Of a stretch of 64,000 nt of DNA, positions 33,402 through 43,303 are shown piece by piece (position 1 is the first letter of the stretch; every line of letters starts with the position of its first letter). The stretch comes from Streptomyces sp. CG1 (lineage in GTDB: Bacteria > Actinomycetota > Actinomycetes > Streptomycetales > Streptomycetaceae): the NCBI RefSeq assembly GCF_041080625.1, contig NZ_CP163518.1, positions 4,464,001-4,528,000 of the forward strand, in the 5' to 3' direction. The translations under genes and the position numbers were made by a program. Below the pieces are notes generated by a model. It was not told where the DNA came from and did not search any database. It saw nothing but the letters and a program-made list of their open reading frames with translations.

Positions 33402-34427
33402 ATGACAGTTGACGCAATCACGGACGTCGCCGGAGTACGGGTGGGGCACGCCACCCGCAGCGGGGACGGCTGGCTCACCGGCACCACGGTCGTCCTGGCT
33501 CCGGACGGCGGCGCGGTCGTCGCTGTGGACGTGCGCGGCGGCGGCCCCGGCACCAAGGAGACCGACGCGCTCGACCCACGCAACGTCGTGAACCGGGTCG
33601 AAGCGGTGGTGCTGACCGGCGGCAGCGCGTACGGGCTGGACGCGGCGTCCGGTGTGATGGCCTGGCTCGAGGAGCAGCGGCGCGGAGTGCGGGTGGGGGC
33701 GGACCCGGCGCACGTCGTGCCGGTCGTGCCCGCCGCGTGTGTTTTCGATCTGGGGCGCGGCGGAGACTTCCGCGCGCGACCGGACGCGAGCACGGGACGC
33801 GCGGCGGTGGAGGCCGCAGCGGAGACCACGCCGGGGGCGCGGGTGCCGGAGGGGGGCGTCGGGGCCGGCACGGGCGCCGTGGCGGGACGGATCAAGGGTG
33901 GGGTGGGCACCGCGAGCACGGTGCTCGACTCGGGGATCACCGTGGCCGCGCTGGCGGTCGTGAACGCCGCGGGGTCGGTGATCGAGCCCGAGTCGGGGGC
34001 GCTGTACGGGGAGTTGTGTCACGGGCGGGTGGAGTATCCCGAACAGCGCGTGCACGAGGCCGCGCGCCGGCGCCTCGACGAAGCCGCCGCCAGGAATGCG
34101 CCACCCCCGCTCAACACGACGCTGGCGGTGGTGGCGACCGACGCGAACCTCTCCAAGGCGCAGGCGCAGAAGCTGGCGGGCACGGCGCACGACGGGATCG
34201 CGCGCGCCATTCGGCCGGTGCACCTCTTGCACGACGGTGACACGGTGTTCGCGCTGGCGACCGGCGCACGCTCGCTCGACGAACACCCGTTGGAACTCAA
34301 CGGGATCCTCGCCGCCGGCGCGGATGTCGTGACGCACGCGATCGTGCGGGGGGTGCGGGCCGCCGAGTCGGTGGACGGGCCGGGCGGGACGTGGCCGTCG
34401 TACAGGGAGCTGTACGGGGCGCGGTAG
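33402..34427 (+). CDS. P1 family peptidase (DmpA/BapA-like, self-cleaving aminopeptidase)
   Basis: A 341-residue Ntn-like peptidase. N-terminal ITDVAGVRVGHAT and VVLTGGSAYGLDAASGVMAWLEE are typical. The predicted autocleavage site lies before Thr239 in PPLNTTLAVVATDA, where the family uses Ser or Thr as nucleophile. GVGAGTGAVAG is the glycine-rich oxyanion region. It probably acts on small N-terminal D- or beta-amino acid peptides. Starts 37 bp after ltrA, so the two may be cotranscribed. Confidence 0.9.
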   Translation: MTVDAITDVAGVRVGHATRSGDGWLTGTTVVLAPDGGAVVAVDVRGGGPGTKETDALDPRNVVNRVEAVVLTGGSAYGLDAASGVMAWLEEQRRGVRVGADPAHVVPVVPAACVFDLGRGGDFRARPDASTGRAAVEAAAETTPGARVPEGGVGAGTGAVAGRIKGGVGTASTVLDSGITVAALAVVNAAGSVIEPESGALYGELCHGRVEYPEQRVHEAARRRLDEAAARNAPPPLNTTLAVVATDANLSKAQAQKLAGTAHDGIARAIRPVHLLHDGDTVFALATGARSLDEHPLELNGILAAGADVVTHAIVRGVRAAESVDGPGGTWPSYRELYGAR

Positions 34428-34600
34428 GGGTGGTGAGGGCGCAGGGCCGCGCCCCCACCCGTGCCCGCGTCGCCCGCGAGCCGGCCAACGGTCGGCGTGG
34501 CGGGCCGCATCGGGGCCGACGGCGGTGCGGCTGAGAGTCGGGACGGGACTCCCCCGCAGGGCTCGAATTGTCGCGGTTCTGTCACGTGATGGCGTTCACG

Positions 34601-34628
34601 GGAGCAGGAAGGAACCTTCCCGGGCTCC
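34601..34628 (+). other. Hairpin in the leader of the L,D-transpeptidase gene
   Basis: GGAGC-A-GGAAGG and CCTTCC-C-GGGCTCC pair around AA, 62 bp before the GTG start. It could be the end of an upstream transcript or an mRNA leader structure. Confidence 0.5.
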
Positions 34629-34690
34629 AGTGCCCTCTTTCTCCACGCACTGGAACGGATCACGCACATCACATGAAAATGGAGCAGCCC

Positions 34691-35908
34691 GTGGCAACGC
34701 CGGACATTACAGCGCGGCGCACACTGGGGGCCTGTGCCGCCCTGATGGTCGGCGCCCTCACCCTGACCGCTTGTGGTGGCAGCGCCAATGCGACCAGCGA
34801 CGGCAAGGGCGGCAAGGACTCCCCCAAGACGTCGACGGCGAACATCGTGATCTCGGCCAAGGACGGTTCGACCGACGCGTCCATCAATGCGACCGGCGTG
34901 CAGGTCAGCGGCGGCAAGCTCACCGACGTGAAGATGACTGTGGCGGGGACGGGGCAGTCCGTGGCCGGGGCGATATCAGCGGACGGCAGCAACTGGAAGC
35001 CGAAGGAGCAGCTGGAGCGCGGGACGAAGTACGAGATCGGCGCGACCGCGAAGGACGCGGACGGGCGTACGGCGGCGGCCAACTCCATCTTCACCACCGT
35101 CACGTCGGCGAACAGCTTCATCGGTACCTACACGCCGGACAACGGCGCCACGGTCGGGGTGGGCATGCCGGTGTCGTTCACGTTCGACAAGTCGATCACC
35201 GACAAGAAGGCCGTGCAGTCACACATCACGGTCAACTCCAGCGGGGGTCAGCAGGTGGTCGGGCACTGGTTCGGGGACCGGCGGCTCGACTTCCGGCCGC
35301 AGGAATACTGGAAGGCCGGTTCCAAGGTCACGATGAAGATCGACCTTGACGGGGTCGAGGGCGCGAAGGGCGTCTACGGGGTGCAGAAGAAGACCGTCTC
35401 CTTCGCCATCGGGCGGTCGCAGGTCTCCACGGTCGACGCCAACACGCAGACGATGACGGTGGTACGGGACGGCAAGACCGTCAAGTCGGTGCCGATCTCC
35501 GCAGGCAGCGCGCAGCACACCACGTACAACGGGCAGATGGTGATCGCCGAGAAGTTCGTACAGACCCGCATGAACGGCTCGACGGTCGGCTTCGGCGGCG
35601 AGTACGACATCCCGGACGTGCCGCACGCAATGCGGCTGACGTCGTCGGGGACGTTCATCCACGGCAACTACTGGTACAGCAAGGGCGATCCGCCCTTCGG
35701 CCGGCAGGGCACGAGCCACGGCTGCATCGGCCTCGCGGACGTGCAGGGGGCGCAGGGGGCGACCTCGGCCAAGTGGTTCTTCGACAACACGCTCGTCGGG
35801 GACGTCGTGATCGTGAAGAACTCCCCCGATACGACGGTCGCCCCGGACAACGGGCTCAACGGCTGGAACATGTCGTGGAGCGCCTGGACCGCCGGAAGCG
35901 CCGTCTGA
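34691..35908 (+). CDS. L,D-transpeptidase lipoprotein (Ig-like plus YkuD domain)
   Basis: A 405-residue secreted lipoprotein forming 3-3 peptidoglycan cross-links. The signal peptide has the lipobox LTAC (Cys28). Two Ig-like domains follow (about residues 45-240), then a YkuD catalytic domain with FIHGNYW and the catalytic Cys345 in TSHGCIGL. The start is decided by GGAG six bases before GTG 34691 (VATPDITARR); ATG codons at 34673 and 34679 lie within or before this site. A terminator follows at 35944. Confidence 0.92.
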   Translation: MATPDITARRTLGACAALMVGALTLTACGGSANATSDGKGGKDSPKTSTANIVISAKDGSTDASINATGVQVSGGKLTDVKMTVAGTGQSVAGAISADGSNWKPKEQLERGTKYEIGATAKDADGRTAAANSIFTTVTSANSFIGTYTPDNGATVGVGMPVSFTFDKSITDKKAVQSHITVNSSGGQQVVGHWFGDRRLDFRPQEYWKAGSKVTMKIDLDGVEGAKGVYGVQKKTVSFAIGRSQVSTVDANTQTMTVVRDGKTVKSVPISAGSAQHTTYNGQMVIAEKFVQTRMNGSTVGFGGEYDIPDVPHAMRLTSSGTFIHGNYWYSKGDPPFGRQGTSHGCIGLADVQGAQGATSAKWFFDNTLVGDVVIVKNSPDTTVAPDNGLNGWNMSWSAWTAGSAV

Positions 35909-35943
35909 ACGGGACCTTTTACGGCAGCTTTTGACGTCACGTG

Positions 35944-35972
35944 GGGCCGCGCTGGAACTTTTCGCGCGGCCC
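35944..35972 (+). terminator. Terminator of the L,D-transpeptidase gene
   Basis: GGGCCGCGC pairs with GCGCGGCCC across an 11-nt loop; a short T-run (GTTTTTCC) follows at 35978. Confidence 0.8.
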
Positions 35973-36077
35973 GCGCGTTTTTCCGGCATACGTTTTCTCG
36001 GTTCACGGACATGATGCCCCACCGAGGGGCTACGGTATGCACCCACAAGGTGACATGCAGCAACGCCGGGAGATGCC

Positions 36078-36824
36078 TTGAGCGTTCCGTACGAGACGGC
36101 AGCGTACGAACCAGCCGAGTCGCCCGAGTCTCCGGAGGAGCATCTCGCGCGGCTCCTCGGTCGCGCCCTGAACTCCTTCGAGCTGCCCGACGAAGTGATA
36201 CGGCAGCTCGACTGCGCACTGGCGCACGACAGTTCGCTGTACTCGGCGTACCACAGCGCGGGACGGCACCGGGAGACGTACCGGCACACCTGGCTGCTCG
36301 CCGACGGCAGTGCGGTCACGCTGTGGGAGCTCGTGCACAACCCGACACCGGGCGCCACCCCGGAGCACGAGGTGTACGTCGACGAGGAAGAGCTGCAGAC
36401 GGCCACAGCGCGGCTCGGGCTGCCGCCGGACACGCCGGAGTTCGAGTTGCCCGCGCTGATGCGGCTGTGGGCGATCCCGGAGCCCCGGCACGTGTTCGCC
36501 GACGACGATTCGGCGGACCATGCGCGCCGGCTCCTGCGCCGTGCGGAGAATCCGGACCGGCCCGACGCGGAGACGGCGGCGCTGCTGGCGACCGCGACCG
36601 CGCACGGGATCACGCAGGCGTTCGGACGCCCGGGACGCGCCGGGCGTGCGGGCCTGAGCTACGTGCTGTACGAGCACGCGTTCCTGCTGCCGGACGACCG
36701 TGAGGTCTCCCTGTGGGAGGTCGAGCACACAGCGACGCCCGACGGGCGGCACATGTGCGAGGTGTACATGTCAGAGGACGCGGCCCGGGACGCCATGGAG
36801 AGGCGCGCGGCGCGGCAGGGATAG
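36078..36824 (+). CDS. DUF6227-like conserved Streptomyces protein
   Basis: A 248-residue soluble protein, acidic at the N-terminus. Two similar halves are visible: residues about 40-100 (SSLYSAYHSAGRHRETYRHT, then VTLWELVHNP) and about 195-240 (SYVLYEHAFLLPDDREVSLW, then EVEHTATPDG), suggesting an internal duplication. The start is TTG at 36078 with GGGAG five bases upstream. Function unknown; it is found as a lineage-specific protein in streptomycetes. Confidence 0.7.
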   Translation: MSVPYETAAYEPAESPESPEEHLARLLGRALNSFELPDEVIRQLDCALAHDSSLYSAYHSAGRHRETYRHTWLLADGSAVTLWELVHNPTPGATPEHEVYVDEEELQTATARLGLPPDTPEFELPALMRLWAIPEPRHVFADDDSADHARRLLRRAENPDRPDAETAALLATATAHGITQAFGRPGRAGRAGLSYVLYEHAFLLPDDREVSLWEVEHTATPDGRHMCEVYMSEDAARDAMERRAARQG

Positions 36825-36885
36825 CGCGCGCAGCGGCGTGCGCCAGGCGCGAAGGGCACTTCGGGGGTTCGGGGGCTTTTCGCCG

Positions 36886-37137
36886 TCAGCCGTTGGCGAG
36901 TTGCCGTACCAGGCCCGCGAAGGCGTCCTGCTCGGCGGGGGTCAGCTCGACGGACTCCAGAGCGGGGCCCGTCCGCCTCTGGCTCGGCAGGGCCGGGAGC
37001 GCGGTGGGGGTGCACCGCGTGGGGGTCTGGAAGCCCGTGCGGCGCAGCAGACGCATCAGGACGACGGTCCAGGCGACGGCGGCCACGGCGAGGACGACCA
37101 CGCCGATCAGCTGGAGAGTCGGGGCGTGCTCAGGCAT
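36886..37137 (-). CDS. Small single-span membrane protein
   Basis: An 83-residue protein: short N-terminus, one membrane span (LIGVVVLAVAAVAWTVVLM), an RLLRRTG stop-transfer and a cytoplasmic tail ending in LTPAEQDAFAGLVRQLANG, probably a helix. The start ATG 37137 has GGGA upstream. Not recognised further. It lies downstream of the fru operon terminator. Confidence 0.65.
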   Translation of the reverse strand: MPEHAPTLQLIGVVVLAVAAVAWTVVLMRLLRRTGFQTPTRCTPTALPALPSQRRTGPALESVELTPAEQDAFAGLVRQLANG

Positions 37138-37153
37138 GCGTCCCAGTAGACAC

Positions 37154-37183
37154 CACGGTCCGGGACTTTGATCCCGGACCGTG
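37154..37183 (-). terminator. Terminator of the fru operon
   Basis: CACGGTCCGGGA pairs with TCCCGGACCGTG across CTTTGA, 73 bp beyond the fruA stop on the minus strand. Confidence 0.75.
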
Positions 37184-37255
37184 ACGTATCTCGCAGGTGC
37201 CGTGAACAACTCACAGCGAACTAAAGGGACAAGGTGCGGCGGGGCGGTGCGCCGG

Positions 37256-39523
37256 TCAGGCTGCCACCGGCTGCTTGGTCTCCTTCATCGAGGTGGCCGC
37301 GTTCGTGGCGGGGTCGGTGACCGGGCCCTCCGGGGTCTCCTTGCGCATGCCCTTGAGGAGGACGACCAGGGCCGTGGTGGCGCAGACGCCGGCTGCGATG
37401 GCGACGAGGTACAGCAGCGGGTTGCCGATCAGCGGGACGACGAAGATGCCGCCGTGCGGGGCGCGCAGGGTGGCGCCGAAGGCCATCGAAAGGGCACCGG
37501 TGAGTGCGCCGCCCACCATGGCGGACGGGATGACCCGCAGCGGGTCCGCCGCAGCGAACGGGATCGCACCCTCGGAGATGAAGGAGGCGCCGAGGACCCA
37601 GGCGGCCTTGCCGTTCTCGCGCTCGGTCTGCGTGAACAGCTTGCCCCGTACGGTGGTGGCCAGGGCCATCGCCAGCGGCGGGACCATGCCGGCCGCCATC
37701 ACCGCGGCCATGATCTTCATCGCGGAGTCGCTCGGGTTCGATACGGCGATGCCGGCGGTGGCGAAGGTGTAGGCGACCTTGTTGACCGGGCCGCCCAGGT
37801 CGAAGCACATCATCAGGCCGAGCAGGGCGCCGAGCAGGATCGCGTTGGTGCCGGTGAGGCCGTTCAGCCAGTCGGTGAGGCCCTTCTGGGCAGTGGCGAT
37901 GGGCTTGCCGATGACGACGAACATCAGGAAGCCGACGATCGCCGAGGAGATCAGCGGGATCACCACCACCGGCATGATGCCCCTCAGGGCCGCCGGGATG
38001 TTGATCTTCTGGATGGCCATCACCACACCGCCGGCGATCAGGCCGGCCACCAGGCCGCCGAGGAAGCCCGCGTTGATGGTCAGTGCGATTGCGCCGCCCA
38101 CGAAGCCGGGGACCAGACCGGGGCGGTCGGCCATGCCGTAGGCGATGTAGCCGGCCAGGACCGGGACCAGGAAGCCGAAGGCCACGGCACCGATCTGGAA
38201 CAGCAGGGCACCCCAGCTGTCGGCCTGGGTCCACACGAAGTGGTCCATCACCGACGGCGCCTTGTTGATCTTGTAACCGCCGATCGTGAAGCCCAGAGCG
38301 ATGAGGAGGCCGCCCGCGGCGACGAACGGAACCATGTAGCTCACGCCGCTCATCAGCCACTTGCGGAGCTTGGTGCCGTATCCCTCGGTGGAGTCGCCCG
38401 CACGCTCGACCGGCGTGCTGCCCGACGCGGGCGCCGGGGCGCTCGTCTCGCCGCGCGCCGCCTTCTCGCGGACCTCCGTGATGAGTTCGGCGGGCCGGTT
38501 GATGCCGGCCTTCACTCCGACGTCGATGATGGGCTTGCCGGCGAAGCGGTCCTTGTCACGTACGGGGACGTCGTGCGCGAAGATCACGCCGTCCGCCGCC
38601 GCGACCACCGCCGGATCCAGCCGGGTGAAGCCGGCCGAGCCCTGCGTCTCGACGACGAGTTCGACGCCCGCCTCACGGCCCGCGTTCTCCAGGGACTCGG
38701 CCGCCATGTAGGTGTGCGCGATGCCGGTCGGGCAGGAGGTGACAGCGACGATACGGAAGGGGCGCTCGCCGGAGTCCGAGGCGGAGCCGGCGCCGGCCGG
38801 GGTTGCCTGCGCCGGGGCGGATGCGCTCGGCGCCTGCGCCGTGGTGACCGCTGCGGCGCCGGCGGAGGCCGCCACCGGCGCCGCAGCGGTGTCTTGGGGG
38901 GCGCACGCCTCGCTCGCCGCGCCTGCGGCGCTCGCAGCGCCCACGGCTCCCTGAGCAGCGCTCGCCGCAGCGTTCGCGCCCGTCCCCGAGTCCGCGCTCC
39001 CGGCGGTCGTCGAGCCGCTCGTGCCCGCGATCACGGCCGGGCCCTCCCCCGCGGCCGACGGCGCCTGTGGCGCGCTCGGGGGCTCGTCCCCGCGGATCAG
39101 CACCGCCGCCGTGTCCGCGTCGGTCGCCGCGCGCAGGGCCGAGGTGAACTCGGCGTTCATCAGCTGGCGGGCCAGTGAGGAGAGGATCGTGAGGTGGGCG
39201 TCGTCGGCGCCGGCCGGGGCCGCGATCAGGAAGATCAGGTCGGCCGGGCCGTCCGGGGCGCCGAAGTCGATGCCTGCGGCGCTGCGGCCGAAGGCGAGGG
39301 TCGGCTCGGTGACGTGGGCGCTGCGGCAGTGCGGGATGCCGATGCCGCCGTCGAGGCCGGTCGGCATCTGGGCCTCGCGGGCGGCCACGTCGGCGAGGAA
39401 GCCCTCCAGGTCGGTCACCCGGCCCTGGGCCACCATGCGTTCGGCGAGGGCGCGTGCCGCCGCTTCCTTGGTATCGGCGGACAGGTCGAGGTCGACCAGG
39501 TCCGCGGTGATCATGTCGCTCAT
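37256..39523 (-). CDS. fruA: PTS fructose transporter, fused IIABC
   Basis: A 755-residue permease that imports fructose and phosphorylates it to fructose 1-phosphate. The IIA domain is first, with phospho-His65 in GIPHCRSAH. An Ala/Ser/Gly/Thr-rich linker of about 90 residues follows, then IIB with phospho-Cys264 in AVTSCPTGIAHT, then the IIC membrane domain from about residue 390 (SGVSYMVPFVAAGGLLIALG). The ATG at 39523 has AGGAG upstream. Last gene of fruR-fruK-fruA, with a 160-bp gap after fruK. Confidence 0.95.
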   Translation of the reverse strand: MSDMITADLVDLDLSADTKEAAARALAERMVAQGRVTDLEGFLADVAAREAQMPTGLDGGIGIPHCRSAHVTEPTLAFGRSAAGIDFGAPDGPADLIFLIAAPAGADDAHLTILSSLARQLMNAEFTSALRAATDADTAAVLIRGDEPPSAPQAPSAAGEGPAVIAGTSGSTTAGSADSGTGANAAASAAQGAVGAASAAGAASEACAPQDTAAAPVAASAGAAAVTTAQAPSASAPAQATPAGAGSASDSGERPFRIVAVTSCPTGIAHTYMAAESLENAGREAGVELVVETQGSAGFTRLDPAVVAAADGVIFAHDVPVRDKDRFAGKPIIDVGVKAGINRPAELITEVREKAARGETSAPAPASGSTPVERAGDSTEGYGTKLRKWLMSGVSYMVPFVAAGGLLIALGFTIGGYKINKAPSVMDHFVWTQADSWGALLFQIGAVAFGFLVPVLAGYIAYGMADRPGLVPGFVGGAIALTINAGFLGGLVAGLIAGGVVMAIQKINIPAALRGIMPVVVIPLISSAIVGFLMFVVIGKPIATAQKGLTDWLNGLTGTNAILLGALLGLMMCFDLGGPVNKVAYTFATAGIAVSNPSDSAMKIMAAVMAAGMVPPLAMALATTVRGKLFTQTERENGKAAWVLGASFISEGAIPFAAADPLRVIPSAMVGGALTGALSMAFGATLRAPHGGIFVVPLIGNPLLYLVAIAAGVCATTALVVLLKGMRKETPEGPVTDPATNAATSMKETKQPVAA

Positions 39524-39683
39524 CGCGGGCTCCTATGCACGCGTATCGCCCGGGGAGAGGGGTGGGCGGAGATGGGGACGGGGGTGCTGTGGGGGGAAGC
39601 GGTGGGGATGGCGGCCGTGGTGAGTGACGGGGAGTCTCGCCATGGCCGGGTCGGGGTGGGCGTACGGCGGCGGGTCAGGGGGG

Positions 39684-40631
39684 TCATGACACGGGCTCCG
39701 TCAGTTCGCGGTCGAGCGGGATCTCGGCCGTGACGGTCACCGCCGCCGGGTCCAGGTCGGTGGGGGTCGGCATGACGCTGCCGGGGAGCTGGACGGCGGC
39801 GGCGCCGTGGGCGACTGCGGAGGCGAGGGCCTCGGAGCCGGTGCCGCCGGCGATCAGGAAGCCGGCGAGGGAGGAGTCGCCGGCGCCGACGTTGCTGCGG
39901 ACCGTGTCCACGTGGGCGGTGGCGAACCAGGCGCCCGCCTCCTCCACGAGGAGTTGTCCGTCGGCGCCAAGGCTCGCGAGCACGGCGCGTGCGCCCATGC
40001 CGCGCAGCTCCTCGGCCGCCTTCAGCGCGTCGCCCACGGTCGCCAGAGGGCGCCCGACGGCTTCCGCGAGCTCCTCGGCGTTGGGTTTCACCACGTCCGG
40101 CCGCGCGCGCAGCGCCTCCAGCAGCGCACGCCCCGAGGTGTCCAGCGCGATGCGCGCGCCTCCAGCGTGCGCCTCCGTGACGACATCGGCGTACCACGAG
40201 GGCGCGAGGCCCCGGGGCAGGCTCCCGCAGCACGCGATCCAGTCGGCATCGCGGGAGTACTCGCGGACGGTGACCAGGAGCAGGGCCTGCTCGGCCGCGG
40301 AGAGCTCCGGACCCGGCGCGTTGATCTTGGTGAGCACCCCGTCGGACTCGGCGAGCGCGATGTTGGAGCGGGTGGCTCCGCCGATCGGGACCGGCGCGAC
40401 CTCGATGCCCTGCGCGTCTAGCAGATCGGCGATGAGCGCCCCCGGCGCACCACCCAGGGGCAGGACGGCGACCGTGCGCCGCCCGGCGGCCGCGACGGCG
40501 CGCGAGACGTTCACGCCCTTGCCGCCGGGGTCCATGCGCTCGGTGTCGGCACGGATGACCTCGCCGCGCTTCAGGGCCTGGATCTCGTAGGTGCGGTCGA
40601 GGGAGGGGTTGGGGGTGACGGTGAGGATCAT
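39684..40631 (-). CDS. fruK: 1-phosphofructokinase
   Basis: A 315-residue PfkB-family kinase converting fructose 1-phosphate to fructose 1,6-bisphosphate. Signatures are PNPSLDRTYEI, the GGKGVNVSRA substrate motif and the catalytic SNVGAGDSSLAGF (Asp252). The start ATG overlaps the fruR stop by 4 bp (ATGA). The 160 bp between fruK and fruA hold no gene. Confidence 0.95.
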   Translation of the reverse strand: MILTVTPNPSLDRTYEIQALKRGEVIRADTERMDPGGKGVNVSRAVAAAGRRTVAVLPLGGAPGALIADLLDAQGIEVAPVPIGGATRSNIALAESDGVLTKINAPGPELSAAEQALLLVTVREYSRDADWIACCGSLPRGLAPSWYADVVTEAHAGGARIALDTSGRALLEALRARPDVVKPNAEELAEAVGRPLATVGDALKAAEELRGMGARAVLASLGADGQLLVEEAGAWFATAHVDTVRSNVGAGDSSLAGFLIAGGTGSEALASAVAHGAAAVQLPGSVMPTPTDLDPAAVTVTAEIPLDRELTEPVS

Positions 40632-41389
40632 GCGCGCACTACTTCCGTGCCGCCGCGCTCGATGGCGGCGGCGTCTTCGGGGCTCAGCCCGCTGTCGGTG
40701 ATCAGCAGGTCCACGTCGCTCAGGCCACCGAAGCGGGCGAAGTGCTCCTGCCCGTGCTTGGAGGAGTCGGCCAGCAGCACCACGCGGCGGGCGGCCGCGA
40801 CCGCGGCCCGCTTGACCGCGGCCTCGGCGAGGTCCGGGGTGGTCAGACCGTGCTCGGCGGAGAAGCCGTTCGCCGCCACGAACAGCACATCGGCGCGGAT
40901 CTCTCCGTACGCGCGGAGCGCCCAGGCGTCCACGGCCGCGCGCGTGCGGTGGCGTACGCGCCCCCCGACCAGGTGGAGCTGGATGCCGGGGTGGTCGGCG
41001 AGCCGGGCGGCAATGGGGAGGCTGTGCGTGACGACGGTCAGGGAAGCTTCCAGCGGGATCGCGGCGGCGACCCGGGCGACCGTCGTACCGGCGTCGAGGA
41101 TCATCGTGCCCTCGGTCGGCAGTTCGGCGAGGGCGGCCTTGGCGATGCGGTCCTTCTCGTCGGCGGCTGTGGACTCGCGCTCGGTGAGGTCCGGTTCGAA
41201 GTCGAGGCGGCCGACCGGGATGGCACCGCCGTGCACCCGGCGGACGAGACCGGCGCGGTCGAGGGCCTTCAGATCGCGGCGGATCGTTTCCGCGGTGACC
41301 TGGAACTCCTCGGCGAGCGACAGCACGTCCACCCGGCCGCCGTCACGGGCGAGCCGGAGGATCTCCTGCTGCCGTTCCGGTGCGTACAT
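40628..41389 (-). CDS. fruR: DeoR-family repressor of the fru operon
   Basis: A 253-residue regulator. The N-terminal DeoR winged helix reads MYAPERQQEILRLARDGGRV, then LAEEFQVTAETIRRDLKALD. The C-terminal sugar-phosphate sensor contains MILDAGTTV and DLLITDSGLS. The ATG at 41389 has GGAGG eight bases upstream; longer versions lack such a site. First gene of the operon, so autoregulation is likely, with fructose 1-phosphate the expected inducer. No perfect operator palindrome was found in the 200 bp upstream. Confidence 0.92.
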   Translation of the reverse strand: MYAPERQQEILRLARDGGRVDVLSLAEEFQVTAETIRRDLKALDRAGLVRRVHGGAIPVGRLDFEPDLTERESTAADEKDRIAKAALAELPTEGTMILDAGTTVARVAAAIPLEASLTVVTHSLPIAARLADHPGIQLHLVGGRVRHRTRAAVDAWALRAYGEIRADVLFVAANGFSAEHGLTTPDLAEAAVKRAAVAAARRVVLLADSSKHGQEHFARFGGLSDVDLLITDSGLSPEDAAAIERGGTEVVRA

Positions 41390-41597
41390 GTCGTTGGCCT
41401 CCGCCTCGATGTCCGTGCGTGGTGTCCGCACCTGGCGTCCGTTCACTTCCGAGTGATGCCCGAACGTGTGGTTTCACTGGGAGGCTACGCCCGGATTTCT
41501 GGAAAGTAAACAGGTTCGGATTCCAATCGGACATGAACGGACTTCCGGTCCCGTGCGGTGCGGTGCGGTCCTGCGGCAGTTCCTCACGGACAGCATG

Positions 41598-41628
41598 AGG
41601 GCCCGGCACCTGATCGGTGCCGGGCCCT
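41598..41628 (-). terminator. Terminator of the MFS exporter gene
   Basis: AGGGCCCGGCACC pairs perfectly with GGTGCCGGGCCCT across TGATC, 28 bp beyond the exporter's stop on the minus strand. Confidence 0.82.
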
Positions 41629-41656
41629 AGCCGTGCCTGGTCATCGCCGTGCCTGG

Positions 41657-43282
41657 TCAGGGCACCAGTTCGGGTTCCCTCTGCAGCGCCGGCGACTCGT
41701 CCTCCGCCGCCCCCTCCACATGCTGCGCGGGCCGCTTCGGCAAGGCGGACATCAGCAGGAAGATCGCACCCATGATCCCGGCGACCCACCACAGCGCGTG
41801 CTGGAAAGCCTGCACGAAGGCCGGGCCGACCTGCGCCGGGGACAGCCGGTCGCCGATCTCGCCGAAGAACACCACCGAGACGAGGCCCAGGCCGAGCGCG
41901 TTGCCCATCTGCTGCACCGTGTTGATCAGCCCGGACGCGGAACCGGCGTGCTCGCGCGGCACCTCCGAGAGCACCGCGTCGGTCAGCGGGGCGACGATCA
42001 GCCCCATGCCGACGCCCATCACGACCAGCGGCAGGGCCATCTGCCAGGAAGCGATGGCGAGGCCGTACCGGTGCGCCTCCCACAGATAGAGCAGCACGCC
42101 CGCGCCCATCACCAGCGCGCCTGCCTGGAGCACCTTCCGCCCGAACTTCGGGACCAGCTTCTGCACCGACATCCCGGCCGCCGTCGACACCGCGAGGGAG
42201 AACGGTACGCCGGTGAGCCCGGCCCGCAGCGGGCTCCAGCCCAGGCCGATCTGCATGTACAGCGTCCAGACCAGGAAGAAGATGCCGAGCGCGACGCCGA
42301 AGACGGTCTGCACGGCGATGCCCGCGGCGAAGCTCTTCACCCGGAAGAGGGACAGCTCGATGAGCGGGGAACCGCCGCTGGCCGCCTTCCGTTTTTCGTA
42401 CGACACCAGCGCCACGAAGACGACGAGCGCACCGGCCATGCAGCCGTACCCCCACAGCGGCCAGCCCAGCTCGCGGCCCCGTGTGAGCGGGTACAGCAGC
42501 ATCAGCAGGCCGAGCGAGACCAGGGCGACACCGACGAGGTCCAGCTTCAGCGCCTTGGGGGCCTTCGATTCCGTGATGAAGCGGCGGCCCAGGATCCAGG
42601 CCAGGACACCCACAGGGAGGTTGATGAGGAAGATGGGCCGCCATTCGAGCCCGAACAGGTTCCACTCCGTCAGCAGCGCCCCCAGCAGAGGGCCGGAGAC
42701 CGCACCCAGACCGACGACCGCGCCGAACATGCCGAACACCTTGCCGCGTTCGTGCGCCGGGAAGGTGGCATGCACGATCGACAGCACCTGCGGCACCATC
42801 ATCGCCGCCATACCGCCCTGCAGGAGACGGGAGGCGACCAGCATCTCCGGGTTCGCGGCGAAGCCGCACAGGGCGGAAGCAAGGGTGAAGCCGCCGATAC
42901 CGATGAGGAACAGCCGTTTGCGGCCGTGGATGTCGCCGAGACGGCCACCGGTGATCAGACCGGCGGCGAAGGCCAGGGCGTAGCCGGCGGTTATCCACTG
43001 GATCTGGCTGACCGAGGCGTCTGCGCTTCGCTGGATGGACGGGATGGCGATGTTGACGATCGTCACGTCGACCAGGTCCATGAAGGCTGCGGCCATGACG
43101 ATCGCCAGCGCCAGCCAGCGGGCTCGGTCGGGTGACGCTTCGGGAAGTGCCGCGGGGGTTCCTGAGTCGTCCCGGCCGCCGGTCGTCTGTTCCTTGTCGC
43201 GCCCCGCGGCGGAGCCGCTGATGGACACCGTTCCGCGCCCCTTGAGGGTGTTGTCGTCGTGGTTGTCGTCGTGCGAAGTCAT
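41657..43282 (-). CDS. MFS drug exporter, DHA2 (14-span) type
   Basis: A 541-residue permease. After a hydrophilic, Asp/His/Ser-rich N-terminus of about 50 residues come 14 predicted spans. DHA2 motifs are MDLVDVTIVNIAIPSI in span 1 and GGRLGDIHGRKRLFLIG in loop 2-3. The start ATG 43282 lies 21 bp from a shared operator, and the gene is divergent from a WYL-domain regulator, which probably controls it. Likely an antibiotic or toxic-compound exporter. Confidence 0.9.
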   Translation of the reverse strand: MTSHDDNHDDNTLKGRGTVSISGSAAGRDKEQTTGGRDDSGTPAALPEASPDRARWLALAIVMAAAFMDLVDVTIVNIAIPSIQRSADASVSQIQWITAGYALAFAAGLITGGRLGDIHGRKRLFLIGIGGFTLASALCGFAANPEMLVASRLLQGGMAAMMVPQVLSIVHATFPAHERGKVFGMFGAVVGLGAVSGPLLGALLTEWNLFGLEWRPIFLINLPVGVLAWILGRRFITESKAPKALKLDLVGVALVSLGLLMLLYPLTRGRELGWPLWGYGCMAGALVVFVALVSYEKRKAASGGSPLIELSLFRVKSFAAGIAVQTVFGVALGIFFLVWTLYMQIGLGWSPLRAGLTGVPFSLAVSTAAGMSVQKLVPKFGRKVLQAGALVMGAGVLLYLWEAHRYGLAIASWQMALPLVVMGVGMGLIVAPLTDAVLSEVPREHAGSASGLINTVQQMGNALGLGLVSVVFFGEIGDRLSPAQVGPAFVQAFQHALWWVAGIMGAIFLLMSALPKRPAQHVEGAAEDESPALQREPELVP

Positions 43283-43303
43283 GACATGAAGGTAGGGCCG
43301 CAT